From contig JAPJBO010000384.1 in NCBI GenBank assembly GCA_030068145.1, forward strand, positions 1-64,000: 64,000 nucleotides of DNA, given 5' to 3'. Below, in pieces: positions 28,535 through 40,859 of this stretch. The notes below the pieces were generated by a model. That model saw nothing but the letters and a program-made list of their open reading frames with translations. It made no database searches and was not told the DNA's origin. Position 1 is the stretch's first letter; every line of letters begins with the position of its first letter. The translations under genes were made by a program, and so were the position numbers. Origin of the DNA: Diplonema papillatum (taxonomy: Eukaryota; Euglenozoa; Diplonemea; Diplonemida; Diplonemidae).

Positions 28535-28680
28535 TAAATTTCTGTGGGCCGACGGACATGGGCCAAAAAAAAAAAAAAAAAGACCGCCTACCCTTATAGC
28601 ACTTTCAAATCTTTTTATTTAGCTTAGGGTAGGCGGTTTTTTTTTTTTTTTTGGCCCATGTCCGCGCGCGCGTAAATTTT
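28535..28680. repeat. Foldback hairpin with A/T arms and CG runs
   Basis: GGACATGGGCC-A(17)-GACCGCCTACCCT (28554-28594) is followed by AGGGTAGGCGG-T(18)-GGCCCATGTCC (28625-28665), a long stem with a ~30-base AT-rich loop. Outer (CG)n runs and GTAAATTT occur on both sides. A single arm with the same CG-run, GTAAATTTCTGTGGGCCGAC and A-run recurs at 30207-30270. Confidence 0.85.
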
Positions 28681-30130
28681 TGGGAACCCCCGGAAAAAAA
28701 AAACTTTTGCCAAAAAAAAACTTTTGGGATCTGTGCATTGGAACCGGTCGTGAGAGCGACTGCAGGCGTAGTCACGAGCGTGTCCGGCTCGCGAAAAGTC
28801 GAAAACCTGTTCATCACACCGATACTTCACGGCGATGCAAATCGCGTAGACTTTGTTTACCTCAGTGTGTATTGACTTTGAAGCTGACTATGCCCGGTGC
28901 TGGGTTGGTGCGCTGGGCAAGCAATATCGTGCTACTTTGACGTTGGTGTCAATCTAAACAGCAAGATTTGCGTAGCTCCTGCTGGACGCAGTCGAAGCAC
29001 GCGGGATACAAGCACAGCCTCAGCCTCGAAAGTGTGCGTGTCGGGAGGTTTTGCCACTGTGGTGCGATTATCACACAGAACCAGTCCGGGGCAGTGCACG
29101 CGTCTATGCCTTCCGACGCCTCAAACAGCTACTAGTATCTGAGATTCGACTGAGGAGGCATGAAAAGGACGCGGGGCAAGCGATGCGTTCACGGTGCTTG
29201 CGACTTAGTGCACTTGACCGGCGGCAATGCCTTGTGCCGCGGTATATTTGCGAAGAAAACGGCACTCGTCGCCTGACAGTCTAGACCGCACATCCCTGAG
29301 CATAACTGCCTTCGTTGCACACGGCGTCTAACCAATTGCCGTGTGCTAGAAGCACCTGCCCTCCGTGCGGATGTCGAGACATCAATGGTCTCTTTCGATG
29401 TGGGTGAGGTACATCTTGTGAGTCCGGCGCCGTTTGCTACGCATCAGAAGGTGGCCACTGGCTAAAGCTTGCTGACAGGAGGGTCGGCAGAGTACCGACA
29501 AACTCCGTTTACACCAAGCAGGGCATCTTTGTGTACTCGGGTAATATTGACAAAGCCACTACACCCGAAGTGACGGTGTCGACGTCCGCCTTTGGGGGTT
29601 TCAACAGCAGACCGCCGCAGAAGCCGCGAGAGCAACCATCCTTGCACAAGGTGGAGGAAAGCAGAAGTTGAAGTTCACCATACTATCTGCGGGTAGCTGG
29701 CGCTTATTCTCGCCGATGGAAATGCCACCGACCAGCCGTCAGTAGGCTCTCGCACGGTGGTTCGGTAGGACCGTGACATCGCAATGGGGCATGTCAGAAG
29801 AGAGATAAGAGATTGACGGACACCCGCGCAATCGACAGTCCTCTGGGTCACTGCTTTATTGTTCGCAGCGTACCCAGCGAACCGCGATCTCGAGTTCAAA
29901 CCCGAGTGTTTTTTCTCCTGTGGCATCGTCTATCATCTGCGGCCTCCGACTATGGAAGGTTTTGTCGAAACGCACCCCGCGCGGCGTTCAGGACTGTTGA
30001 ACTCTAGACTGCAACCGCAACCCCTCGGACACATCAAGTTCATCTTCTCACTCACCTTTGAGCTCATCGTCCAGAAATTCTACCAACAACGGGCACAAAA
30101 GTGCCAACAGCGGACTGGCCAGTAGTATAG

Positions 30131-31110
30131 CCGGCACATATGGTGTGACATCCAGTAGCAGAAAGTCTTGTGGCAAAAGCTTTTTTTTTCTGAAAAGTTT
30201 TTTTTTTGCGCGCGCGCGCCCGTAAATTTCTGTGGGCCGACGGACATGGGCCAAAAAAAAAAAACCGCCTACCCTAAGCAATTTTGAAACATTGCTGGCC
30301 ATATAAGCAATTTTCTGAAACATTGCTGGCCATATAAGCACTTTACGCCTTAATTGTTATTACGAAATAATTGTTATTACGAAAAAAAAAAAACATGGGC
30401 GGCAGGTTTTGGAGGTTGACAGGGATTCCTAACCCGAATAAGAAACAAGGGTCAAAACAAAAAGGTAAGTCGATCAACCTACACGTACATCTCTCAAGGC
30501 GACTTCTCCCCCTAGATGCAGGATTGTTGTTCTTCTTTATGCGCGGTCGACGATTTGCGTCGTTGCTGGTGTCTGGCGACTTTGTTATATTGTTTGCTTG
30601 CTGGTTTTCCCTTTTCTTGTAATTTCTTGTTTTTTTCTTCTTCTCTTATCTCGTGTTCTTCGGCAGTGCTTGTTTTCCGTTCAGTTTACTCCCTTTCCCG
30701 CAGATCGAAACTCAGCCCACAACTGTCTCCTACATGATCCTCCAGCGTGGCGCCGGCTGACGATTTTGTTGTCCGACCGATAACTGCGATGTCTGCTGGC
30801 CCTCTGCGCAATACTGCCACCGTTTCGTACTGCCAGCACCAAGTGACGGAACCAAAAAATACTTGACGTAGCTGCTTTGACTCCGAATGGAAGGGAGGAA
30901 GTATAAGAGGTTGTTGAACGCTTACGCCCGCCACTAAACCCAGATTTACCTGTGTTTCGTGGGCTACAGCACATTTACCTCCTTTGATCTATCGCAACTG
31001 GCAGTCTCCTCGAGCACTTCCTACAAAGCAGGTGCTTATACAAAAATACAATACAAACACAATCTGATTTGTTCTTCGCTTACACCACCGTGTGTTGCTT
31101 TCTCACTCAG
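30131..31110. other. Dispersed-repeat mosaic, no gene
   Basis: It holds duplicated GAAACATTGCTGGCCATATAAGCA (30285-30340; quoted in part: ACATTGCTGGCCATATAAGC). A repeat family at 30911-31047 (CGCCCGCCACTAAACCCAGA, GGGCTACAGCACATTTACCT) has copies at 37055-37195 and 49783-49900. The start of the A-tailed SINE-like family lies at 31040-31110. Confidence 0.55.
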
Positions 31111-31470
31111 GCCTGTCCATGGTACGGACAAGCTTGTCCATGGTACGGATAGGCCTGTCCATGGTACGGATAGGCCTGCCCATGGTACGGATAGGCTTGT
31201 CCATGGTACGGATAGGCCTGTCCATGGTACGGATAAGCTTGTCCATGGTACGGATAAGCTTGTCCATGGTACGGATAAGCTTGTCCATGGTACGGATAGG
31301 CCTGTCCATGGTACGGATAAGCTTGTCCATGGTACGGATAAGCTTGTCCATGGTACGGATAAGCTTGTCCATGGTACGGATAAGCTTGTCCATGGTACGG
31401 ATAAGCCTGCCCATGGTACGGATAAGCCTGCCCATGGTACGGATAAGCCTGCCCATGGTACGGATAAGTC
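31111..31470. repeat. 21-bp tandem repeat (~17 copies)
   Basis: The unit TGTCCATGGTACGGATAAGC plus one base varies between AAGCTT, AGGCCT and AAGCCT. Seven codons per unit give VHGTDKL/MVRISLS-type peptides on both strands, so the 156-177-codon ORFs are repeat artefacts. Confidence 0.93.
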
Positions 31471-34400
31471 AGTCCATCCCTACGGCACCTAGTCAGGCTG
31501 TGGTATCAGCTGGTTCGCATGGGTGTTGGAAGTTATTGCCAACGCAACGGTTGCTACTGTGACGCAATGCTTGACCATAATGCGCCGGTTGACAATTTTC
31601 GGAAGGTAGCGGATGACACGCTGGAGACCGCTGTCCAGGGTATCAACAAGACAGAGGGTGCCCTCATCAGTGTTCATCTCGTGGAACGCGTCACGCAGAG
31701 TCTCAGAACTGTCTTCACTTCACCCGCTCGATCCACCGCGAGGTGTCGTCGCGGCTGCGCACACACATCTCCTCCGGAAGAGTCTTAGCAGGAAGTGTAC
31801 CATAACATCGTCCTTCGGTTCACATGTTCCGTTTAGTCGTTCGTATTGGCCGGGTCGCTTCCCACGGGTTTTGCTGAATATCCCCCCTACGAGCACGTGC
31901 CAGACGGGCCCACCCGATGGCAGTTGATTCCGCGAGGCAAACATCTTCTCTACCGGCAGGAGTTGCTTTGGATAGCGTGGCTTTTTTTTTCCTTTTTTTT
32001 TTGGAGGGGGGGGAAAATCTTAGTTTCGTGTTCAGGCGCTACTTGCCTCTAAGTGTTTGATGGGGGGGGCAGTGCTGATACTAAGCCTGAGACCCAAAAC
32101 GAAGTTGCTAACCCTGGGTGGGGGTGGGTACCCCCCCCCCCCCCCCTCCTGGTGCAACCCACTGTGGACCTACTGTGGGACCCACCTTAGCTAGATTCTC
32201 TAAGGTGAAATGGTGGAAAAAGTGGGTCAAAAAAAATTTTTTCGAGTGCTTTTTTGGGAGGATTTGGGCCAAAAAAAAAATTTTTTTTTTGGTCGTTGCT
32301 GAGGAAACCACCTTGGAGCGGTCACCACCCTGCTGCACACAGGCCCTGCAGGAGGGGGGGAAAGTTTCTTGGGGGGGGGACCCACCCACCCTCGTTGCCG
32401 TCCGGCTGACAACGATGCCGAGTTTAGGGGCCTTAGCATCAGCACTGGGGGGGGGGGGGGGGGTGGGGGTTGTGTTTCCGACGATCCTGTATGGGCGTAC
32501 AGATTGGTGCCTTTCGACGTGTTTTTTCCCGACGACAACTAGCAGGGTAATTTCCAAACACCAGTTGAGGGCCAAACCCGTAGTGAAAAAGGAATTTGAG
32601 TTGGCGACTTTTTTTTTCGACCGCATGTGTGTCACTTGCAGTGTGGTGTGGGCCAGTCAGATCATGCTTGTGCCTGTCTGAGCCTCGCTCCCACAACACT
32701 GGGAACCTCGAACCTACAACACTCACAGTACCCACAACCCACCGCTGCCACAAGCTCCAGAAGTCGCTGCCACAGCTCTCCCACACAAAACCCCTTTAGT
32801 AAAAAAAACTTTTTCACCAGGCCCGTTTTCAGAATTCTTTTTGTGTTTCCGACGATCCGAATGGACGTACAGATTGGTGTCTTTCGACCTTTTGGATGCT
32901 TGTGAAGTTCTTTTTTTTTTCTAGTGAAATAGCTATTATCTTATCGAATAATGGGTCATTATTCCACTCAAGTTTTTCGATTTTGGCACGAGTGCCCCCG
33001 CTGGAATAAGTCCATTTCGATAAGATAGGTAATTTTATCCCATGGAGGACCTCATTTGAGCCACTCACGCAGGCCTCATTATTCCACGAGTGGCGAGAAA
33101 CCCGATGGCAGTGTGTTTATCGAGTGGGAAATGGCTTTCTCAACTTGTGTTGTGGAAAACACCATGTCTTGATTCGACTGGCAAAAACCCGAGTGGTCGA
33201 CAAAGACAGCCGAGTACGAGGCCATGCCTTCCGTGACTTGGGCGAGAGAATCGGGGTGAAAACGTGCCCAAACCCAAGAGAAGCCCGTTAGTGCTTGGCT
33301 TTAAAGCAGATAAAGTTGCTGGTGCCGCGTCTCTGTGAAGCCTGAAGAAGGCCTTGATAGAAACCCTATCGAATCCTCTGGTATAAGGAATACATGTGGG
33401 GAAAACACCGTCAGCAAACTCGCTGTCGACGCTGCTCGGCTGCTCAACAAGTACAAGAAGGAGATATACACTAGTGCAGCAACGACGGTGACGGAGCAAC
33501 ACTGTCCCAGTTAATGCAATTATTCCACTGGTCACGGTTGTTCAGCAGTCCTTCGATACAAGCAAAAGTCTGCTCTCAAGAATGTCTCAAAAGCTGACTG
33601 GAAACCGAGGCATTCCTTCGCGTGTTCGGGTTTGCCTCGAGGGCTGTGCGAATCTCACAACTTCTTCAAATGCCCACGGGGCCGGTCTAGCCACCCCGTG
33701 AACTACATTTGCAACATTGCAGAGAATGCAACGATCTCTGTTGGGCGCACATCATGGTGTTTTAACCCATTTTGTAACACTTTCTCCCCACCTGCTCGCA
33801 TTTTGGACTGCACATTCTTCAGCCTGAACTACCACATGTGGGATAATGAGCCTCAGAATGGGACAATGAGCCTGAGTGGGATGATGAGGCCTGGAGCAAA
33901 AATGAGGTCCCCATGGGATAAAAAGATTTTTTCGATAAAGAGAAAAAACCCTGTCAACTAGTGTCAGACCAGCCTACCCGAAGGCAGTTGATTTCTTTAG
34001 GCAAGTTTACTCAACCGGCGGAAGTTGTTTGGGTTAGCGATTTGTTGTTGCTTTGTGTTGCCGAGAATCAACCGGGGTTGATGTACAGTCTCGGTTTTTT
34101 TTTTTTTTTTTTTTTTTTTTGCAGTTTTGTTGTTCGGGGCCGGAAAGAAATAATCGTCACAACTCCAAGGATCTGTTGCGTGACGACAAGAATAGATGCA
34201 TTGCATGACGGGAAAGCAGAAGGTCACAGGCAGAGGCCCATCGAACTTCGTGGAGCCCCAGAGAGACTATTTTGTCTTTCTCTGCGGCGCGCATGTCGCA
34301 AACGATCGTACGGTATACTGTGGGAATACGGCATCACCAAGCCTCCCAAGGACCAGGTGGTTGGAGGGGGAGAGGAAGGAAAGTTGTCGTTGGAGACAAG

Positions 34401-35894
34401 GTAGGTAGTGTAGACCTTGTCAGGGAACAAGCCCATGCGCTGCGCGAGTTTCTCGTATTTTCTTTTCTTTTTGGGGTGGTTCACTTTTTGTACAGGAAAT
34501 ACTTGAGAGGAGGCTGTCTTTTTGCAAAATCGCGAAGGAGGAAAATGCGGTAGCCCACACGAAACACAGATAAACCTGGGTTAGTGGCGGCGCAAGCGCA
34601 AAAGACACGACGTAGCTGCTTTGACTCCGAATGGAAGGGAGGAAAAAAGAGGTAGAGGGGCCAATCCAATACAAACACAATCTGCTTTGTTCTTCGCTTA
34701 CACCACCGTATGTTGTTTTCTCACTCAGGACTTTGACATGTTGTGTTTGTGTGATGTGTCGTGTTGGGGTAGACCCGCATGACAGGTTGTGTTTGCGTGA
34801 TGTGTCGTGTTGGGGTAGACCCGTATGACCTCACGTCCGTTCAACACGTGGTTCGGTAGTTACAGCACTTTGGATCCCTTCTGTTCTTTGTCTGGCAGTT
34901 ATTGTCGAGCATTTCCTTCCGCTGGCCCTGCTGTATTGATTCTCCCCCGTCGAAATAAGCACAAGGCAGCCGTCGAGTTTTTCTTCATTGCTCTTACGCA
35001 GGAGTGTGAGGGACGGGTGTCGCCCCTGGGATGATTTCGGCTTGTGTTTTTATCCCGTCACCATCCCCTGGAACCTCGTTCGTCCGGTCTGGCCTATTTT
35101 TTTGTATGGTGGAAAGCCGCCCACCTAGTAAGCTTGCTTGAGCTCCTTCGGCGCGTCAAGTTGGAATCCTTCCATGTCTCGCGTTATTCCTGAGCGAAAT
35201 CCTCGTGTCTACTCGCCGAAAGCAAGGTTGGAGGGGTGTGTTTGAACGTGCCAGGGTAGGTTAGCCTGTTGCGAATCTCCCCCCGCAACACGCTGCCAGC
35301 GTTCTCTTTCGAGTTTTACAATCAATTGTTGGCGCAAGCAAGAGCGCGAGCGGTTGTGTGAGGAGCGAGAGGCCCTGTTTCACAGTATATCATTAGTCGG
35401 TTAATATTAACCATCTAAGACTAGCGTCTTATACAACAAAAAAAAAACTGACAACCGCAGGCCCCACTGTTGCCCCCCACCTTTTTTTGTACACCCCAAT
35501 TCGGACTGCTGCAAAAGAAATACTCGAGGGACTGCCTTGTGCTCATTTCGAAGGAGGCTAGAGGGGGAGAAAACAATACAACTACAAAGGGAGCACAGAT
35601 TTTTTCCTGAGCGGGCCACCAGCCCACCATTTATAGGGGGGGGGGTGGGGGACCCACCTTTTCCCCCCAGGAGGGTCCGGTTTTCCAGAATTCTGGAATC
35701 ACTCCGGATTGGTGTTCTCCGCGAGTTTTTCAGAAAATTTTCAGATATCCCGCCAAAAAACATGAAAAACAGGGGGGTGCGGGGGGCTACGCCCCCCGCC
35801 CAAACGGTACGGGTTTTCCAATAAACTTTTCAACCCCATTTCAACAATCCTGTTGGTGTTCTCACTTAGAAATCTACAGCTAGACCACTTTTCA
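31471..35894. other. Repeat-rich stretch without a convincing gene (MITE at 32070 apart)
   Basis: 31900-31985 and 33962-34085 share a diverged repeat (GGCAGTTGATT, GGAGTTG/GGAAGTTG). 34086-34121 is a T-run with one family tail (AATCAACCGGGGTTGAT) that recurs at 51295. 32935-33535 contains several TCATTATTCCAC-like motifs around decayed coding-like plus-strand sequence. 34605-34925 is a copy of the SINE-like family. 35514-35606 is repeated at 49690-49770 (GGAGGCTAGAGGGGGAGAAA). ORFs here are short and contain no recognised domain. Confidence 0.5.
32070..32447. mobile_element. G-tract-inserting MITE, copy 2 (378 bp)
   Basis: It has the same ends (CAGTGCTGATACTAAG and the complement of CAGTGCTGATGCTAAG) and interior as 12460-12856, again between G runs (32062-32069 and 32447 onward). 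Related but end-divergent cores are at 38630-38770 and, as a fragment, 23440-23500 (shared TTCTCTAAGGTGAAATGG or its complement). Confidence 0.85.
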
Positions 35895-36700
35895 GACAAC
35901 AAAAGTGGGACAACCCTCAAACGTCAGTTTTAGTGATCGAAAAAAGTGGGACAACCCTCAAACGTCAGTATTGGTGATCCAAAAAAGTGGGACAACCCTC
36001 AAACGTCAGTATTGGCGATCCAAAAAAGTGGGACAACCCTCAAACGTCAGTTTTGGTGATCCAAAAAAGTGGGACAACCCTCAAACGTCAGGGTGATCCA
36101 AAAAAGTGGGACAACCCTCAAACGTCAGTTTTAGTGATCCAAAAAAGTGGGACAACCCTCAAACGTCAGTATTGGTGATCCAAAAAAGTGGGACAACCCT
36201 CAAACGTCAGTTTTAGTGATCGAAAAAAGTGGGACAACCCTCAAACGTCAGTATTGGTGATCCAAAAAAGTGGGACAACCCTCAAACGTCAGTATTGGTG
36301 ATCCAAAAAAGTGGGACAACCCTCAAACGTCAGTATTGGTGATCGAAAAAAGTGGGACAACCCTCAAACGTCAGTATTGGTGATCCAAAAAAGTGGGACA
36401 ACCCTCAAACGTCAGTTTTAGTGATCGAAAAAAGTGGGACAACCCTCAAACATCAGTATTGGTGATCCAAAAAAGTGGGACAACCCTCAAACATCAGTTT
36501 TAGTGATCGAAAAAAGTGGGACAACCCTCAAACGTCAGTATTGGTGATCCAAAAAAGTGGGACAACCCTCAAACGTCAGTATTGGTGATCCAAAAAAGTG
36601 GGACAACCCTCAAACATCAGTATTGGTGATCCAAAAAAGTGGGACAACCCTCAAACGTCAGTATTGGTGATCGAAAAAAGTGGGACAACCCTCAAACTAA
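35895..36700. repeat. 41-bp tandem repeat (~19-20 copies)
   Basis: AAAAGTGGGACAACCCTCAA recurs every 41 bp, followed by ACRTCAGT(A/T)TT(G/A)GTGATC. Variation is confined to a few positions; one unit at 36087-36100 has lost about 9 bases. Units are contiguous with no spacer, so it is not a CRISPR. Confidence 0.95.
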
Positions 36701-36784
36701 CGTTTCCGGACCGGTCACGCCCGCTACCCACCACTGTCACCGATGGCTTTAGAATTTCGATGAAAGTGCTCGAAAAAGGTGAAA

Positions 36785-36895
36785 AACATGCCGGGATTCG
36801 AACCGTCCGCCGCACTGGTGAAAAAATCGACCCTGGCGGGATTCGAACCTGTGACTCTCACCGTAGAGGTCCGCCGCACTGTCAATTCGACCACA
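36785..36895 (-). tRNA. tRNA-like relic with pol III A and B boxes
   Basis: On the minus strand an A-box-like TGGTCGAATTG (36892-36882) precedes GTGCGGCGGACC and a perfect B box GGTTCGAATCC (36849-36839). A second B box (36804-36794) follows a repeat of GTGCGGCGGA. The T-stem and acceptor stem do not pair properly, so it is not a working tRNA. It is a decayed tRNA (Leu/Ser-like outline) or the head of a tRNA-derived SINE. Confidence 0.45.
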
Positions 36896-39574
36896 TATTT
36901 ATGCTGGGGCGGGGGAAATTTTTCTCAATTCCGCTCAAGAAATATTTTTCGGATACCAAGGTGGGGGGGGTCTGGGGACCCACCTTTTCATTCTGCCAAG
37001 TCGGTGGGCAGGTGGCCCGCTCAGGAAAAAATCTGTGCTCCCAAAGCGGGTCTTTTTTGTTGAACGCCTACGCCCGCCACTAAACCCAGATTTACCTGTG
37101 TTTCGTGTGGGCTACAGCACATTTACCTCCTTTGATCTATCGCAACTGGCAGTCTCCTCAAGCATTTCCTACAAAGCAGGTGCTCATACAAAAGAAAATA
37201 AGGCACGTCACTGTAACCACGGTCGAAACCGAAAAATGATGAGGGGATGGAATTGTATTTCGTTGGAAGCTTTTCCCTGGACGTCTGTTTCTTGGTACAG
37301 GGCGCAAGGAAACGCCGTGGATGGCGTGGCGCGTTCTTATTTCCTCCAACATTGCACTGGTCCATCCATCTGGTGGCATCCCGGCACTGTCCGATCGAAC
37401 AACCGTCAGATACCAGGGACTAGAAGCAGAAGGGATGCCCCGCCCCTCGTGCGGGATAACCTCGGGTAATCGATGTTCGGTCAAGGACACAGACAACGCC
37501 AGGGTCGCTGCGTCTATGCACAACACATAGATCTGGGTGGGGGTTGCAAGAACGTGCTTGGAATGGATATGTGCTCAACGCCGCACTGGTCCCGTCTGCG
37601 CCGTGTTTCGGTCCCAGGTGGACCATCATCAGCGCGGAACCTGAGTGCCTGCGGACAAGACAGCGGTGTTAGCCTGGTTTGTCTGGCGGCTGATCGTAGC
37701 TCGTCAGCCAGGACCACCCGTGCTACCAGACGCACAGGAAGATCCGCCACGGCGTGCACAACACAGAGATCTAACTGTTAGGGGGGGTGGCGATTAGTAT
37801 TGACGGTTAATACTAATATGAGGGCACGCCGCGCAAAACCCGTCGTTTTTAGGCGTGTTTGACGATTTGCCTGGAGAAGTACCCAAGGTAATCAAAGTCG
37901 CATGACGGTTATCGGCGCGTACGTCTGCTCGGTGATGATGTGCTGCAAGCGGGCGTACATCTGTGGGGGGGGGGGGGAAAGGTTTCTTGGGTTTGAAGAG
38001 CGCGTGGTGCTTGCACCACTGAGGCCAGGCTATTTCACCGCGGATTTAGTGAAGGATTGTTTAGGAAACGGTCGCGGGGGGGGGGGTCGTTGTATAATGG
38101 TCTAGCTTGAAGGGAATTGGAGAGGTTGAAAAAGGTTTTTGGGGTCTTCGTCGGTTTGTGTTTTTTTATTTTTTCGGATTTTTTTGTTATTTTGTTATTA
38201 TTTTTTTCAGGGGTTCGCGTAACCCTTCTTTTCCGGAAGATAACGTTATCTTTTCTTTTCTCTCTGGCGCTCTTTTTCTCTCTATCTCTCTCTTTGGCTA
38301 GCAAAACGACTGTTGCGACCGACACCACGATCACACCCGTATTGAATGTGACCAAGGGCTCCCCACGTTCTACATGTTGAGCAGGAGTTGCCATGTAGCC
38401 CGTACCGGTCTAAGCCTTCATTGTAACTTCCATAAGTATCCCCGTTGGGACGGGTCCGACGGTCCGTTAGTCATCAGCGACATCGGGCGGGGGAAAAAAA
38501 AAAAAAAAAAAAATAGCGCGAGGGGGGGGGCAGCGCTCTTGTTAAGGATCAGCCACTTTGGCCGGATGGCCGGATAAACCAGACCCCCCCCCTCTACAGT
38601 GCAGTTGCCTTGGAGGCTGGGTGGTCAAATTCTCTAAGGTGAAATGGTCAAAATTTTCTGCCAAAAGTGGGCCCACAAAAATTTTTCCAAAGTGTGGTAT
38701 TTGGGGTATTTGGGGCAAAAAAAAAAATTTTTTTTTCTGACCGCCCACCGTGGTGACCACCTTTGAGTGTGACAGGTAGCGTCTCCCCCCTCCACAGTGA
38801 AAAAAGCCTGAGGGGGGGGGGGGGGGGGGGTCAGCCGGCTGATGGATGGATGGATGGATCTTAACAAGATGCCTGGGGGGGGGGGGGGGCGTTTTTTTCA
38901 TCTAGCGGGTCTAGTGCAGGGGACTTTAGCTCTTTGTCTGACCGAGCAAAAAGCCGGTTTCAGCCAAAACCCCGGTTTTGGGGCTCTGCGGTGTCTGTGG
39001 GTGTCTGAGTGCCTGGAACCGTCGCCCGCGCACGCAAACAAGGGGGCGGAGGGGGGTGGTGAGATATAAGCTTGCGGTGGTGGTGTGCACCTCTATCAAA
39101 CTACGGAGATGGTAAGTGAAAAGCTTCGAATTGCAGTGACACACCGTGACGCGCCATGTAACTGCAGTCACTGTACAGTACAGGGGCCACTTGAAATCAT
39201 AATTTATAAATTATTTTTATGTTTTTGAAAAACCGAAACCGGAAAAACCCGGTTTCTGAAACCGGGAAACCGGGTTTCCAAAGTCCCCTGGTCTAGTGCT
39301 TAAAGGGCCGGGACGAATAATAACACCTGAGTTCGTATTCTAATAAAGGCGAATAAATAGCTCTCGGACGCAGAAAAGTCGGTGGTGCGGTGGAAACCTT
39401 TCTTTTGTTTGTGCGCACTAGCGGAACTCACCTGCTTTGGTAGGTTTCATGTAGTACGCTGGCAACTACTAATTTTGAGTAGACCAACAATGCATTGTTA
39501 ACACAAAAGAAAAAGGTAGTTTTCACGCACGAGTAGTTTTCCAGTGTGCCAGGGGGGGAAGAATTGGTGCACAC
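36896..39574. other. Dispersed repeats and possible 3' part of the cyclase gene
   Basis: Contains repeat copies at 37055-37195, 37546-37679 and 38296-38480, G-runs (37964-37976, 38813-38830, 38875-38890), a MITE-like core at 38630-38770, and (GATG)n at 38840-38856. Any exon downstream of 39575 in the cyclase gene would lie here or further left; I could not identify one. The open frame that continues to 39428 past the likely donor looks like intron read-through. Confidence 0.5.
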
Positions 39575-40406
39575 GTTGTCCTTTTCGCCGGTGAAACTCT
39601 CCAAGTGCGCAGCAGCCCCGGGCCAGTCATGGGCGAAGACGGCTTCCATGGCCTTGTTCCACGTCTGCACGTGCGTCAGGCTGCCGTCGCGGATGTGGTA
39701 CATCCAGTCTTGTTCGACCTTCGATTGCAAGCCGACGACTTCATATACGCGGATGGGCTCAACCATCCGCTTAGGGTACACGACGAGGTCGATGCAGCGG
39801 AGTGTCAGCTTTGTGTCGGCGTCCTTCGCCACCCACAGGTCGCACATCCCCTCACACTCTTTTTCCTTGTTCACCCGCTCGAGCGCCGCTGCCCACGGGA
39901 CCGCCGTCGAGAACACCGAGAACTTCTTCATCCCCGCGCACCCTACGTTGCCGACCTTCGCGGCGCCGGAGCAGGCGGCAAACGACAGCTTCGGCATGCC
40001 CTTCCGCCCGGCCATCTTCGTCCGGGCGATCACCCCCGCCGTGGCGCAGCTGACCCGGTGCGAGCTCAGCGGGCGGGCTGCGTTAAAGTTGGCCCAGAGC
40101 CGGTCGCCGCTGAAGAGCTCCGCGACGCCGTTCGACTCCTGCACCGACTCGAGCAGCAGCAGCAGCAGCTCGGAGAGCGTCGCGAGGCAGGCTTCGGTGT
40201 CCCTCTCGACCATCATCCGGTGCCAGTTGCAGCAGTTGAACAGCAGGATCGATACGCTCTTCTTCCTGACGCCTTCAACCAAACTAGCAGACCCGCGGCT
40301 GTCCATGATCCCCGTCGTCATGTAGTGCATAACAGCATGCTGAAGGTGTGTGTACAACATCGGAACAGACGGTGGAAAAGTGTCAAAAGTGTCCGCATGT
40401 CTTTTG
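39575..40406 (-). CDS. Receptor cyclase gene, cyclase-domain exon (exon 5)
   Basis: 277 codons with acceptor CTCTTTTTTTAG|C (40407) and donor GACAAC|GTGTGC (39574), entering in phase 2 and leaving in phase 0. It encodes a class III nucleotide-cyclase homology domain: KKSVSILLFNCCNWHRMM at the first metal site, VAELFSGDRLWANFNAA at the GD motif, then SSHRVSCATAG, FSVFSTAVPWAAALERVNKE and later VYPKRMVEPIRVYEV. The first metal-binding Asp (FxDIxGF position) is Asn, while the Asp of the GD motif is present. Catalytic activity is therefore doubtful, or this subunit works only in a dimer. In this family the domain would make cAMP or cGMP in response to the extracellular dCache sensor encoded at 44874-51131. 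Confidence 0.75.
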
Positions 40407-40859
40407 CTAAAAAAAAGAGAGTAGGAAGGGTCGTACTACTAGTAGTGCGCTGACACTGTGTGGAGGCTTGGGAACCTTGATGAGGGAAGACTGGTCACTA
40501 GCGTGCAGAAGCTGCTCCGCAGAAGAGCTCAGCGACTCCTGCACCAACTACAGCAGCAGCAGCAGCAGCCGCAGCTTCTGCACGCGAACTGTGAAGTGCC
40601 TGTGAAGTGCCTGTGAAGTGCCTGTGAAGTGTCCTGTGGGTATCGAGCCACCTTTTCCTGGACGTGGGATCAGGAAAGAACGCGCACTGTTCAATAGGGT
40701 CCACGGAACAGTACGAGTAGGGGGCGGCCGGCACGCAACGCGGCCGCGGAGACGCGGCCCTGCGCCGGGCGCTGCGGCTGGTCAAGAGGTTCGCCACGTC
40801 TCCGGACGCTCTCGCCGACTTAGTCAAGGAGGCAGGCCCCGCGGCCGCGGAGCCGCCGC

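Larger units (their letters stand above)
27645..30130. repeat. Segmental duplication with an insertion in the second copy
   Basis: 27648-28180 is repeated as 29061-29285 plus 29766-30125. Shared strings are GTGCGATTATCACACAGAAC, ATGTCAGAAGAGAGATA, GGTTCACTGC/GGGTCACTGC, and CAACAACGGGCACAAAAGTG. About 480 bases (29286-29765) sit only in the second copy. The minus-strand frames starting MPQEKKHSGLNSRSRFAGYA (28025 and 29926) are shared but diverge after ~45 residues, so I do not call them genes. Confidence 0.8.

Noticed and set aside
28029..28559. 176-codon minus ORF (TASHRMYRLYLPLHTVCTG)
   Set aside because: Its repetitive part is the 32-bp array read as protein; the rest diverges in the second duplicate.
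33140..33535. Possible Tc1/mariner motif (LDRNPIES near 33350, plus strand) and a 131-codon minus ORF
   Set aside because: Only one short motif-like string, with stops on both sides and no upstream DD residues; the minus ORF has no domain.
35895..36700. CRISPR-like appearance of the 41-bp array
   Set aside because: Units are contiguous with no variable spacers, the sequence is eukaryotic and no cas gene is present; it is a minisatellite.
36785..36895. A functional tRNA gene
   Set aside because: Acceptor and T stems do not pair and the B box is duplicated; kept only as a tRNA-like relic.
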